Shown here piece after piece: positions 1 to 8,994 of a stretch of 64,000 bases of DNA (its first letter is position 1; every line of letters begins with the position of its first letter). The DNA comes from Actinomyces sp. 432 (lineage in GTDB: Bacteria; Actinomycetota; Actinomycetes; Actinomycetales; Actinomycetaceae). Below the pieces are notes generated by a model that did no database searches, was not told the origin of the DNA, and was given only the letters and a program-made list of their open reading frames with translations. Position numbers and translations under genes: made by a program. Location: contig NZ_CP025249.1 in the NCBI RefSeq assembly GCF_009930875.1, positions 248,001 through 312,000 of the forward strand, in the 5' to 3' direction.

Positions 1-958
1 GCCGGACCGTCCTGGATACAGCACCCGCGTCACCCGGGCGTCGGCGCGCAGGAAGTCGGCCACCTTCCGGGCGTTGGTCTCATGCCGCTCCATGCGCAGC
101 GACAGCGTCTTCAGCCCCCGCAGCAGCAAGAACGCGTCAAATGGACCCAGCGTTGCCCCGGTCGTGTTCAACTGATACTGGAGTCGCTCACCCAGCGCCG
201 AGTCATTTACGACGACGGCGCCCGCCATGACGTCGTTGTGCCCGGCCAGGTACTTGGTGGCCGAGTACACGGCCACGTCCGCCCCCAGCTCCAGCGGCTG
301 GCAGATCACCGGCGTGTAGAAGGTGTTGTCCACCGCCAGCAGGGCGCCGACCGCGTGCGCCCAGCCGGCCACCCGCGCAATGTCCAGCTCGGTCATCATC
401 GGGTTGGTGGGGGTCTCGATCAACACCAACGCAGCCGGCCGTTGCAGCGCCTCCCGCAGCCCCTCCTCGCCGACCACGAAGTCCACCTCGTAGGCGCCGT
501 CGTCGGCCAGGCAGCTCAAGTACCTGTAGGTGCCGCCGTACAGGTCCTCCAGGGCAACGATCCGCGACCCGTACGGTGCCAGCGTGGTGACCGTCAGCTG
601 CACCGCCGCCATGCCGGAAGCCAGGGCGAAGGCGGCTGCACCGCCGTCGAGCCGGGCCAGCGCGTCCTGCAGGACGTCGCGGGTGGGGGAAGCGGTGCGC
701 GTGTAGTCGTAGCCGGTGGATGCACCCAGGCCCGGGTGCCCGAAGGCAGTCGACAGGTGGATCGGCGTCGTGATGGCGCCGGTGGCCGGGTCGGTGCCGG
801 TGCCCACGTGCGCCAGAACGGTGTCGAGCCGCCAGGGGGCGGGGGATGCGGTCCAGGAGTGATGGTGCTGGATCGGGGCGGTGCGACACTCGGAATGGTC
901 GACGACGGCGGGCCCGGGGACGGCTGCGGGGACTGCGTGGGGCTGGAATCGATGGACA
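1..958 (-). CDS. Cys/Met-metabolism PLP enzyme (cystathionine gamma-synthase/lyase type), 3' end outside window
   Basis: PLP-dependent trans-sulfuration enzyme of sulfur amino-acid metabolism; it makes or cleaves cystathionine or a related thioether. The minus-strand frame runs open to base 1, ending at RVLYPGRSG, so the C-terminal part lies outside. Visible family marks are DTVLAHVGTGTD and the substrate-facing GAITTPIHLSTAFGHPG near the N-terminus, DYTRTASPTRDVLQDALARL, SGMAA, VLIETPTNPMM, VDNTF, and YSATKYLAGHNDVMAG, whose Lys should hold PLP. The conserved frame has no ATG or GTG upstream of DTVLAHVG. An ATG at 958 becomes in-frame only if the G run at 939-942 (C run in the gene) has one more base, giving MSIDSSPHAVPAAVPGPAVV. 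The start is therefore tentative. It lies downstream of, and co-directional with, the PatB-like gene, which fits a sulfur amino-acid unit. Gamma-synthase and gamma-lyase cannot be told apart here. Confidence 0.8.
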
Positions 959-994
959 TAAGAGCTTTCGGAGTGGGTGTTGGGCGCACTGTGC

Positions 995-1041
995 GCGTTA
1001 CTTGTGCCGGTCTCGGCATGTCATTGGTGCCGGTCTCGGTG
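995..1041. repeat. Short intergenic repeat, GAGACCGGCACWWGTAAC family (2 units)
   Basis: Two diverged units of the repeat found throughout this window lie between the two PLP-enzyme genes. On the plus strand they read GTTACTTGTGCCGGTCTCGG and then TCATTGGTGCCGGTCTCGG, about 24 bp apart. No coding role is seen. The units sit just upstream of the trans-sulfuration gene, so they may form part of its leader. Confidence 0.7.
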
Positions 1042-1056
1042 AGATGGGGCGGTGGG

Positions 1057-2433
1057 TCAGGCGGCGGCGCTGGCGAGCAGGCCGTGCACGGCGATCTCCA
1101 GACGGTCCAGCGCCTCATCCAGGGTGGCCCTGGGGCAGGCGATATTCAGCCTGGTGAAGCCGGCGCCGCCCGCGCCGAACAGGGCGCCGTCGTCGAGCCA
1201 CAGGCCGGCCTCGCGCGTGATGAAGCCGTCCAGCTCATCCGCCGCCAGGCCCGCGGCTTCCAGTAGCCCGGTGCAGTCCAGCCACAGCAGGTAGGTGCCC
1301 TCGCAGGGGGAGACCTCGATGCCGGGCACCCGCTCGAGGCGGCGGATGACGTGGCGGCGTGCATACTCGACATGCCGACGCAGGGCGTCGAGCCAGGCGT
1401 CGCCGGACTTGTAGGCCGCCTGGCAGGCGGTCAGCCCCAGCGTGTTCGGCTGGGAGTAGCCGACGGCGCCGAGTGCTGTGCGGAAGCGGTCGCGCAGCTC
1501 GGGATCGGCTATGAGGATATTGGCCACCTGCAGCCCGGCCAGGTTGAAGGACTTCGACGGCGAGGTGCAGGTCACGGTGCGGGCGGCGGCGTCGGCGGAC
1601 AGGGAGGCGAAGGGCGTGGTGCGGTACCCGGGCAGGGCGAGATCGGCGTGCACCTCGTCAGAGACCACGAGTACGTCGTGGCGCTCGGCCACCTCGGCCA
1701 GGGCCGCCAGCTCGGCGCGGGACCAGACCCGGCCCACCGGGTTGTGCGGGTTGCACAGGAGCAGCAGGCGGGCGCCGGTGCTCGTGAGCACGGCCTCCAG
1801 CGTGTCCAGGTCGCGCCGGTAGACGCCGTCGGCGCCGCGCACCAGCGGTGCTGGGGCCACCACGCGCCCCTGCTGCTCGACGACTTCCCGGAACGGGTAG
1901 TAGACGGGCTCCTCAATGACGACGGCGTCGCCGGGCTCGGTGAAGGCCCGCACCGCCGTCGCCAGCGCGGGAACGACACCCGGGGTGACGACGTTCCAGG
2001 CCGGGTCGATGCGCCAGTCGTAGCGGCGGGCGAACCAGGCGGTCAGGGTGGCGCCATAGGCGGCGTCGGGCTCGGTGTAACCGAAGATGCCGTGCCGCAC
2101 CCGCCACAGCAGGGCGTTGACGATGCAGGGGGCGGTGGGGTGGTCCATGTCGGCTACCCATAGTGGCAGGGCGGTTTCGGGGCGGCCGCGGTCGGCGGCG
2201 AAGTCCCACTTGAGGCTGGCGGTTCCGGTGCGGTCGTGGATGACGTCGAAGGGCGAGGCGGAGGCGTGCGGGGCGAGGTCGGAGGCATCGGGGGCGACGG
2301 CGGAAGTCGCGGCGTCGGCCGACGATGAGGCCACGGCTGTGGGCGAGTTGGCGTGCCGGGATTGGTTCGCTGTTGCGGTTGAGACGGACCCGGCGTCGGT
2401 GTCCGTGACGACGGTGGGGGCGAAGATGGTCAT
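1057..2433 (-). CDS. PatB/MalY-type aminotransferase-like cystathionine beta-lyase
   Basis: Fold-type I PLP enzyme of the MalY/PatB subgroup, which cleaves the C-S bond of cystathionine or related thioethers to a thiol, pyruvate and ammonia in the cytosol. Family marks seen: FDVIHDRTGTASLKWD, then LPLWVADMDHPTAPCI, FGYTEPDAAYGATLTAWF, VVTPGVVPAL, EEPVYYPF, LLLCNPHNPVGRVWSRAEL, VVSDEVHADLALPG, and the PLP lysine in TCTSPSKSFNLAGLQ. The start at 2433 (MTIFAPTVV) is preferred because AGGAAG lies 5-6 bp upstream; a start at 2481 would run into the intergenic repeat. Residues 1 to about 60 are low-complexity and Ala/Ser-rich, longer than usual for the family, so the true start could be further in. 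Its co-directional neighbour at 1-958 is the other trans-sulfuration enzyme. Some MalY proteins also act as regulators; nothing here tests that. Confidence 0.85.
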   Translation of the reverse strand: MTIFAPTVVTDTDAGSVSTATANQSRHANSPTAVASSSADAATSAVAPDASDLAPHASASPFDVIHDRTGTASLKWDFAADRGRPETALPLWVADMDHPTAPCIVNALLWRVRHGIFGYTEPDAAYGATLTAWFARRYDWRIDPAWNVVTPGVVPALATAVRAFTEPGDAVVIEEPVYYPFREVVEQQGRVVAPAPLVRGADGVYRRDLDTLEAVLTSTGARLLLLCNPHNPVGRVWSRAELAALAEVAERHDVLVVSDEVHADLALPGYRTTPFASLSADAAARTVTCTSPSKSFNLAGLQVANILIADPELRDRFRTALGAVGYSQPNTLGLTACQAAYKSGDAWLDALRRHVEYARRHVIRRLERVPGIEVSPCEGTYLLWLDCTGLLEAAGLAADELDGFITREAGLWLDDGALFGAGGAGFTRLNIACPRATLDEALDRLEIAVHGLLASAAA

Positions 2434-2464
2434 GGTGCTTCCTGTAAGGCTTGGGGCCGCCATA

Positions 2465-2526
2465 TCGACCGACCTCGGCACGTCATTAGTGCCGGTTTCG
2501 ATGCGTTACTTGTGCCGGTCTCGGTG
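2465..2526. repeat. Short intergenic repeat, GACCTCGG / GCCGGTCTCGG family (3 units)
   Basis: Three diverged units (ACCGACCTCGGCACGTCATT, AGTGCCGGTTTCGATGCGTT, ACTTGTGCCGGTCTCGGTG) stand directly upstream of the PatB-like gene. The first unit carries the CGACCTCGG variant and the others the CCGGTCTCGG variant, which suggests that the two intergenic families seen elsewhere are related. Confidence 0.65.
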
Positions 2527-2971
2527 GGTTGGGGTGGTGGGTTGGGGTGGGCGCGGTGCGCGCGGGCGCGTGGCGGCGATGAACGGAGGACTGACGGGGC
2601 TTGAACGCGGGCCGGACGGATCAGACGACCGCGGAGTACGACGAGCGCCCGCAGGCGGCTCGGACTCTGACCGTTACTCGTGTAAACAGCGACGGCTGGC
2701 GCTGTCAGCGCATCTGCATTCGACGCATGCTCTCGGCGCGCACCATCAGGGTACGGGTCGTTGGCGTCGAAGCGATCATGGGGTGAGGGTAGCGGAGCCG
2801 ACGCTGTGCATGTCAAGGGCGGTCGGGATACGATTTCCCGTCCGGCGCGGGCCGCGTGATGCGCCGGTGGCCGGCAGGCGGGGCCTTGGGGCAGTCAAGC
2901 AATGGCGGCTCGTAGGGGCGAATACATGCCGGAGCGCGGGAGCTCCCTCAGCTCCCTTCCTGGCGGCGGGC
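2527..2971. other. Intergenic stretch, no gene recognised
   Basis: About 440 bases between the repeat upstream of the PatB-like gene and the stop of the TetR gene. No reading frame here has a recognisable family signature or a convincing ribosome binding site. The longer open frames (for example 2601-2786 plus) look like random open frames in high-GC DNA. Confidence 0.5.
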
Positions 2972-3778
2972 CTAGGAGGCGCTGGCGCGGGTAACTGGCG
3001 TTGACAGGCGGGCCAGCAGCGTTGGCAGAGTCCGTGCTAGGAAGGCAGTCAGGTCCGGTACTTCAGGATGGGTGCCGACCTCAGCAGCCGCTCCCGCTGA
3101 GGCATCATCGAGCCCGTCTGACAGCCCCATACGCATTGACCGCACGGCGGTGGCGAGGATGAGCTCGGTGGTGTCCGCAGGGCTGAGCAGGCACTCGCGG
3201 CCGATCGAGGCCAGCCCATCGACTAGCACTCCGACCAGGTGCTGCCGGAAGGCGGCGTAGCCCTCGCGTAGGGGGGAGGCCCCGGACGCGTCCTCGGTGC
3301 GCGCGATGTAGGCGGCAAACTCATGCTGCAGCAGGAAGACCTCCCGCGAGATCGGCATCGCCCCAAGCAGCCGAGAGGCGAGTTCCGCCAGCCCGGAGGC
3401 GAGCTCGGCGTCACTCTCCGGGGCGGAGGAGTCCAGGTCTACCGGCATTGCCCCGGCCACGGAATCGTCGACGAAGTTGACGATGGCCTCCCACTGCTCC
3501 TCGGCCAGGCGCTGCACGAAGTGGTCCATGTCGGTGAAGTTGGAGTAGAAGGCCCCGCGGGTGAATCCGGCTCGGGAGCAGATGTCGCCCACCGAGGTGC
3601 CGCCGATGCCCTTGTTGGCAATGAGCTCGCGGCCGGCGTCCAGCAGTAGCGCCTGCGTCTGCGCGCGCCGCTCGGACGGGGTGACGCCGATGAGCCGACG
3701 CACCGCGGCCCGGCGGGCAGACAAACGCGCGCCCGCCGCCTCGATCAGCTCCTCGGCCTGCTCCCTGCTCTTGCTCAT
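2972..3778 (-). CDS. TetR-family transcriptional regulator
   Basis: One-component repressor-type regulator of 268 residues, longer than most TetR proteins because of an N-terminal extension. The helix-turn-helix lies at about residues 42-88: RAQTQALLLDAGRELIANKG, then GTSVGDICSRAGFTRGAFYSNFTDMDHFV, the typical TetR recognition helix followed by the Y-x-N/H-F signature. The C-terminal ligand domain is alpha-helical and not assignable. It is divergent from the YhgE/Pip gene at 3994, and two perfect palindromes sit between them, so it probably represses that gene and itself. What it senses cannot be read from the sequence. Confidence 0.9.
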   Translation of the reverse strand: MSKSREQAEELIEAAGARLSARRAAVRRLIGVTPSERRAQTQALLLDAGRELIANKGIGGTSVGDICSRAGFTRGAFYSNFTDMDHFVQRLAEEQWEAIVNFVDDSVAGAMPVDLDSSAPESDAELASGLAELASRLLGAMPISREVFLLQHEFAAYIARTEDASGASPLREGYAAFRQHLVGVLVDGLASIGRECLLSPADTTELILATAVRSMRMGLSDGLDDASAGAAAEVGTHPEVPDLTAFLARTLPTLLARLSTPVTRASAS

Positions 3779-3920
3779 GTCCGGCTCATCATGTCATTTC
3801 GGGCCGCTCTGTGTCATTCGCGACATTCTTCGCGGCGGTGTGGAGAGCGTCGTGGGGGACTCGTTGGGCGTCTCCCCGGGTTTGTCCTCCCGGCATCCGG
3901 GGTGTTGTCAGGCCCGCCTG

Positions 3921-3960
3921 ATACAGGTCTGTATTGAAGCTGTCGATACAGATGTGTATC
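3921..3960. promoter_or_regulatory. Tandem palindromic operators, probable TetR sites
   Basis: Two perfect inverted repeats lie in the divergent region between the TetR gene and the YhgE/Pip gene: ATACAG-GT-CTGTAT at 3921-3934 and GATACA-GATG-TGTATC at 3945-3960. Their centres are 25 bp apart, and both share the half-site ATACAG/ATACA. Position and symmetry fit binding of the adjacent TetR dimer; the assignment is inferred. Confidence 0.75.
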
Positions 3961-3993
3961 GTTAGTGTCCGTGACTCGGGGAGGCGGCTCAAG

Positions 3994-6902
3994 ATGAAGA
4001 AACTCAGTGGCTCTCGTATCGCAAACCTGGTAGTGGTGGTGGCGGTGTCCATCGTCCCGCTGCTCTACGCCGGTCTGCTGACGCTCGCCTACCAGAACCC
4101 CACCAACCGGCTGGAAGACATCAAGGCCGCCGTCGTCAATGAGGACAGCGCCTATACGGCCACCCTCGCCAGTGGGCAGACCGAGACCCTCAACCTCGGC
4201 GCCGACCTCACCGAGGCCCTGACCCACCCCGACGGCGATGAGAACGTCGGCTTCACCTGGGAGCAGATGGACGCCGCCACCGCACAGGCGGACATGAACA
4301 CGCAGAAGGTCCGCGCCATCCTCTACATTCCGGCCGACTTCTCCCAGGTCGCCTCCCGCGTCGGCTCCGACGACCCCTCCGACGCCGTCACCCAGGAGCT
4401 CAGGCTCGTCACCGACGACGGCATCAACTACCTGGCGGGCACCATGGCCGCCACCGTCGCCTCCGAGCTGTCCAACCGCCTGGAGCAGCAGGGGCCGAAC
4501 GCGTACTGTCCACCCTGCTGCTGAGCGTGTCCACCATCCGCGAGGGGCTCGTGGAGGCCTCCGACGGCGCCACCGCCCTGGCCTCGGGCGCCGCCACCCT
4601 GGAGTCGGGCACCACCGACGCCGCCGACGGCGCGGCGCAACTGGCCGACGGCGCCACCACCCTTACGGTCGGCATAAGCGAATTGGCCTCCGGCGCCGTC
4701 ACTCTTTCCGACGGCTTGACCGTGCTGGCGACCTCCACCTCCGCCGCAGCCGCCGGCTCCCAGCAACTGGCCGACGGCGTGGCGCAGCTATCGGCGGGAG
4801 CCTCCTCGGCCGCCTCCGGCGCGAGCACTTTGGCCGATGGTGCGGGCACCCTGGCCGACGGCACCTCCACCCTGGCCTCGGGCGCGGCCACGGTCGACTC
4901 CGGCGCCCAGCAGGTATCCACCGGCGCCACCTCGGCGGCTTCCGGGGCCGCCGAGCTGTCCACAGGGGCATCCACACTCTCCACCGGCGCCTCCACCCTG
5001 TCCGCCGGCGTGACCGACTACGTCGACGGCGTCGAGCAGGCATACGTGACCCTCAAGGACCGTATCGACCCCGGCGCCGAGCAGGTATCGGCGGGTGCGG
5101 ACCAGCTGTCGACCAGCGTCGGCTCGGAGACCGACTCCTACAGCGGCGGGCAGGAGACGCTGTACGGCGCCGCCAATGACCTGGCAGCAGGGGCGCAGAC
5201 CGCGGTCAGCGGGATCGGAGCGTCTACCGACTCGGCTGCCGCCGGCCAGCAGACCCTGTACGGCGCGGTCAACGACTACACCGGCGGGGTCGCCACGGCG
5301 CAGGCGGGGGCCGGGCAAGTCGCCGCCGCACTGGCCGGCGCCTATCAGCAGTGCGTGGCCGACCACGGCGAGACCGACACGACCTGCCAGGCGATCACCC
5401 AGGCCGCCGGCGGCCTGGGCACCACCGAGGACACGGCCCAGTCCGGCACCGTGCTCGGAGGCCTGAACACCCTGGCCGCCTCCAGCACCAGCGTGACCGG
5501 CGCCGTCGGCCAGGTCGCCTCCGGCGCGGAGCAGCTGTCCAGTGGCGCTACCAGCCTGCGCAGCTCCGTGGGAGACGTCGCGACCGGGGCGGAGCAACTG
5601 TCCTCCGGCGCCAGCACGCTGGCCGGGGGGCTGGGGTCCGGCAACGATGTCTACAACGCCTCCACCGGCGCCGGCGCCACCCTGACCGGGGTGCTGGCGA
5701 CCCTCTCGGCCCAGGGCGCGACCCTGACCGCCGGCGCCAATACCCTCAGCAGTGGCGCATCCCAGGTCGCTGCCGGCTCCAGCGACCTCTCCGCCGGGCT
5801 GAATACCCTGTCCAGCGGAGCGTCCACGCTCTCCACGGGTACGTCGCAACTGGCCACGGGCGCCGACTCCGTCAACACCGGGGCGCAGAGCCTGCGCACC
5901 GGAGCCGGGACGCTGTACAGCGGCCTGGAAACGCTCTCCTCCGGCGCCTCCACCGCGGCCACCTCCTCCCAGACCCTGGCCGACGGCGTAGGCCGCCTGT
6001 CCAGTGGCGCCTCCGCCGCCTCCTCCGGTGCGGGCACTCTTTCCGGTGGCCTGGACACCGCCCGCGCCGGATCCTCCGCGCTGGCCACCGGAGCGGGTAC
6101 CCTGAGCGACGGCATGGGCCGGCTCCAGGACGGGTCTTCCGCGCTGGCCACCGGAGCGGATACCCTCAGCGAGGGCCTGTCGGACGGCGTCGACCAGATC
6201 CCCGACTACACCGCCTCGCAGCGGCGCACCATGGCCGATGTGGCTGCGGATGCCGCCAACGTCGACGCTGTCCGTGAGAACGCTGTAGCCAATAACGGCG
6301 CCGGCTTCACCCCGATGTTCATGAGCCTGTCCCTCTGGGTCGGCGCCATCGCCCTGTTCCTGGTGCTGCCCGCCCTGGACAAGCGCGACCACGGTGAGCG
6401 CTGGTACGCCTCGGCCGTCCGTCCCGCCACTACGGCCGCCCTGCTCGCCGTCGCCCAGGCCGTGGTCATGATGGTTGCGGTCAACGCCGCCGGTGAGATT
6501 CACGCCGCCAACCTGGTGGGCCTGTGCGCCATGGCGATCGCTGCGTCGCTGACCTTCGTCGCCGTCAACCAGGCCTGCGTGGCCACGCTCGCCTTCCGCG
6601 GCCGCTTCGTGTCCATCATCCTGCTCAGCCTGCAGATCACCTCCATGGGCGCGACCTTCCCGATCGAGACCACGCCGCGCTTCTTCCAGTGGATCCACCC
6701 CTACCTGCCGATGAGCTACACCCAGCTGGCCTTCCGCCGCCTGATCGCCGGCGGCGGCGTGGACGGGATCTACTTGAAGACGCTGGCGGTCCTGGCCGTC
6801 TGGGCGCTAATCGCGTGGGCGTTCATCCTGCTGGGCGCCCGCCTGCGCCGCGGCCCCAAGCCACTACCCGCCGACAACGCCCTGGCGCCCACGGCGGCGT
6901 AA
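3994..6902 (+). pseudogene. YhgE/Pip-type membrane protein, frame broken by one missing base near 4491-4494
   Basis: Large ABC-2-like membrane protein of the YhgE/Pip (phage infection protein) group: an N-terminal membrane helix (IANLVVVVAVSIVPLLYAGLL), a very long extracytoplasmic stalk, and about five C-terminal membrane helices after residue 770. The stalk, from about 4530 to 6190, is a run of 7- and 14-residue repeats (LASGA-TLxxG, QLADGA, TLSSGA) typical of the family and probably helical. Start at 3994 (MKKLSGSR) is preferred because GGGGAGG lies 9 bp upstream. As written, the first frame stops at 4524 and the rest is open from 4527. Adding one G to the GGGG at 4491-4494 joins LEQQG to AERVLSTLLLSVSTIREG, an ordinary family sequence. 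Such proteins are linked to export of wall-active molecules or phage adsorption. Control by the divergent TetR is likely. Confidence 0.85.
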
Positions 6903-6971
6903 GCGGCGCTCCGGCCGGGTTAGCAGCCCCGGCGCGTGCGCCCGGGTTCCGAGGCCCCCGTTCGCTCTGAT

Positions 6972-7030
6972 GCGAGCTTTTGCACCCTGGTGTATGGCAA
7001 ATTGCCGCACACCAGGGTGCAAAAGCTCGC
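6972..7030. terminator. Perfect 22-bp inverted repeat, terminator-like hairpin
   Basis: GCGAGCTTTTGCACCCTGGT (first 20 bases of the left arm, 6972-6993) is exactly repeated in reverse complement at 7009-7030, with a 15-base loop. It follows the YhgE/Pip stop by 70 bp and precedes the ABC exporter. There is no following T run, so a Rho-independent role is uncertain. It may belong to the long-hairpin repeats, because the bases after it (GTTCGTGGCCGTGGTG) resemble those after the hairpin at 34677-34787. Confidence 0.6.
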
Positions 7031-7110
7031 AGTAGGAGGCAAGTGTTCGTGGCCGTGGTGAGGGTGGGTGAGGGTGTCGGCCGCAGCCGGGCCACCTAGG
7101 CTAGGAGACC

Positions 7111-8994
7111 GTGTCGATCCCCGTTGCCCGCGCCCCGCGGCGGTGGCCCGCTTTCCTCTCAGTACAAGCGACCCCGCCGCCCGATCTGCCCACCACCCCG
7201 GGTGGTCTGCTGCGCGTGGTCACCCGCATGAGCGGGCCCGCCATCGGCTGTGGCGTGTTGGTGACCGCCGCCTCCTACCTGGCGCAGGCGCTCATCCCAC
7301 TGGCCCTCGGAGACCTGCTCGACGCCGGTCTGGAAGCGGGCCTGACCACGCGGTTGCTGCCCGGGCTGGCCGCGCTGCTAGGCCTGGTGCTGCTCGGCTC
7401 ACTCACCGCCGGCCTGGAGGACGCCGCCGGATTCGCCGCCTGGGCCGGCGCCTGGAAACCCACCATGCGCGGCCCCGCCCACCGCCTGGGCCTGCGTTCG
7501 CGCGCCGTCACCCGCCGGATCGCCAGCGGCGACGTGATCGCCACCATCACTGCCGACTCCGACAATATCGGCGAGCTGATGTACTTCGGCGTCAATGTCA
7601 TCGGAGCGCTGGTAAGCGTCGTGGCCGTCGGCGTGCTCATGCTGCGCACCTCCGTGGCCCTGGGACTGCTGGTGCTGATCGGGCTGCCACTCGTGCTGGC
7701 GCTGGTGGCAGCCTTCGTCCGCCCCCTGAACCGGCGCCTGTCCCGGCAACGTGAGGAGCAGGGTCGCCTGTCCACCATCACCACTGACGCCGTGGCCGGG
7801 CTGCGCGTCCTGCGCGGCATCGGCGGTGAGGACGTCTACACCGCCCGCTACGCCGAGGCCTCCCGCCGGGTGCGCGACGCGGGCATTCGCGTCGCCTCCA
7901 CCCAGGCGCTCCTGGCCACCGTCAAGGCCGGCGCGCCCATGGTGTTCACCGCCGTCGTCGTCGGCGCGGGCGCCCGCGCGGCCCTGACCGGCGCCATCAC
8001 CCCCGGCCAACTGATCACCTTCTACGGCTACACCGCCTTCCTAGTGGGGCCGCTGGGCGTGATGGCCGACCTGATCCAGTTCTCCACCCGCGCCTGGGTG
8101 GGCGCCCGCAAGGTGGCCCGCATTGAGGCGGTCGAGCCACTCACCGACGACGCCGGCATCGTCCCCGGGACGCACCTGGACCCGACCGGCGACCTGACCG
8201 ACCTCACCTCCGGGGTGGTGCTGCCAGGCGGGCGGATGACCGCCCTGGTGTGCGCCGACCCCGCCCGGGCCGCCTCCCTGGCCGTGCGTCTGGGCCGCGC
8301 CGACGACGCCGACGGCCCCGTCGCGCTCGGCGGCACCGATCTGCGGACGGTTCCGCTGGAGGAGGTGCGCCGCACCATCGTCTTCTCCGGCGCCCACGCC
8401 GAGGTCTTCGCCGGGACGCTAGCCGAGGAGATCCTCGGCGACGAGATCCCGCTGTCCGGTCCGCGCTCGACCGCCGACGTCATCCGCTCCGGCGCACTGG
8501 CCGGCGCCCACGGCGACGAAGGACCCGCCGCTGGAGGAGGTGCGCCGCCACTGACCCCCGCCCAGCGGGAGCGCGCCGAACATGCCCTCGACGTCGCCGC
8601 GGCGGGCGACGCCCTGGACTCCCTCGGCGGCCTGGACGGTCAACTCACCGAGAAGGCCCGCAACGTCTCCGGTGGGCAGCGTCAGCGCCTGGCCCTGGCC
8701 CGCGCCGTCGCTCGCCGTGCGCCCGTTCTGGTGCTGGTAGAGCCCACCAGTGCCCTGGACTCCCATACCGAGGATCTGGTGGCCCGGCGACTGCGCGAAG
8801 ACCGCCGCGGACTCACCACCATCGTCGTCACCGCCTCTCCGCTGCTGCTGGGCCGCTGCGATGAAGTGGTGCTGCTCGACGTCGTCGCGGCGCAGGTGCG
8901 TGAAATCGCGCGCGGCACCCACCACGAGCTGAGCGCGCTGGACGCCTACCGGGCCGTCGTCGAACGCGGGGTCGAGGCGGGAGGGAGGCAATGA
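7111..8994 (+). CDS. ABC exporter half, fused permease-ATPase, degenerate nucleotide site
   Basis: First half of a heterodimeric ABC exporter: membrane domain at about residues 45-320, nucleotide-binding domain at about 345-627. GTG start at 7111 with AGGAG just upstream. In the ATPase domain the Walker A loop is lost (LPGGRMTALVCADPARAAS where GxxGxGK[ST] is expected) and Walker B reads VLVLVEPTSALD, with Val in place of the Asp before Glu. The signature NVSGGQRQRLALARA is intact. The stop overlaps the next start (ATGA), so both halves are co-translated. With the partner's features this predicts one consensus and one degenerate ATP site, as in many heterodimeric exporters. Substrate unknown; drug, lipid or peptide export are all possible. 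Confidence 0.9.
   Translation: MSIPVARAPRRWPAFLSVQATPPPDLPTTPGGLLRVVTRMSGPAIGCGVLVTAASYLAQALIPLALGDLLDAGLEAGLTTRLLPGLAALLGLVLLGSLTAGLEDAAGFAAWAGAWKPTMRGPAHRLGLRSRAVTRRIASGDVIATITADSDNIGELMYFGVNVIGALVSVVAVGVLMLRTSVALGLLVLIGLPLVLALVAAFVRPLNRRLSRQREEQGRLSTITTDAVAGLRVLRGIGGEDVYTARYAEASRRVRDAGIRVASTQALLATVKAGAPMVFTAVVVGAGARAALTGAITPGQLITFYGYTAFLVGPLGVMADLIQFSTRAWVGARKVARIEAVEPLTDDAGIVPGTHLDPTGDLTDLTSGVVLPGGRMTALVCADPARAASLAVRLGRADDADGPVALGGTDLRTVPLEEVRRTIVFSGAHAEVFAGTLAEEILGDEIPLSGPRSTADVIRSGALAGAHGDEGPAAGGGAPPLTPAQRERAEHALDVAAAGDALDSLGGLDGQLTEKARNVSGGQRQRLALARAVARRAPVLVLVEPTSALDSHTEDLVARRLREDRRGLTTIVVTASPLLLGRCDEVVLLDVVAAQVREIARGTHHELSALDAYRAVVERGVEAGGRQ

Noticed and set aside
4788..6698. Very long minus-strand open frame opposite the YhgE/Pip repeats
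   Set aside because: It is a by-product of high GC and the regular repeat codons. Its Gly/Arg/Ala-rich translation has no family marks, and the plus-strand frame is clearly coding.
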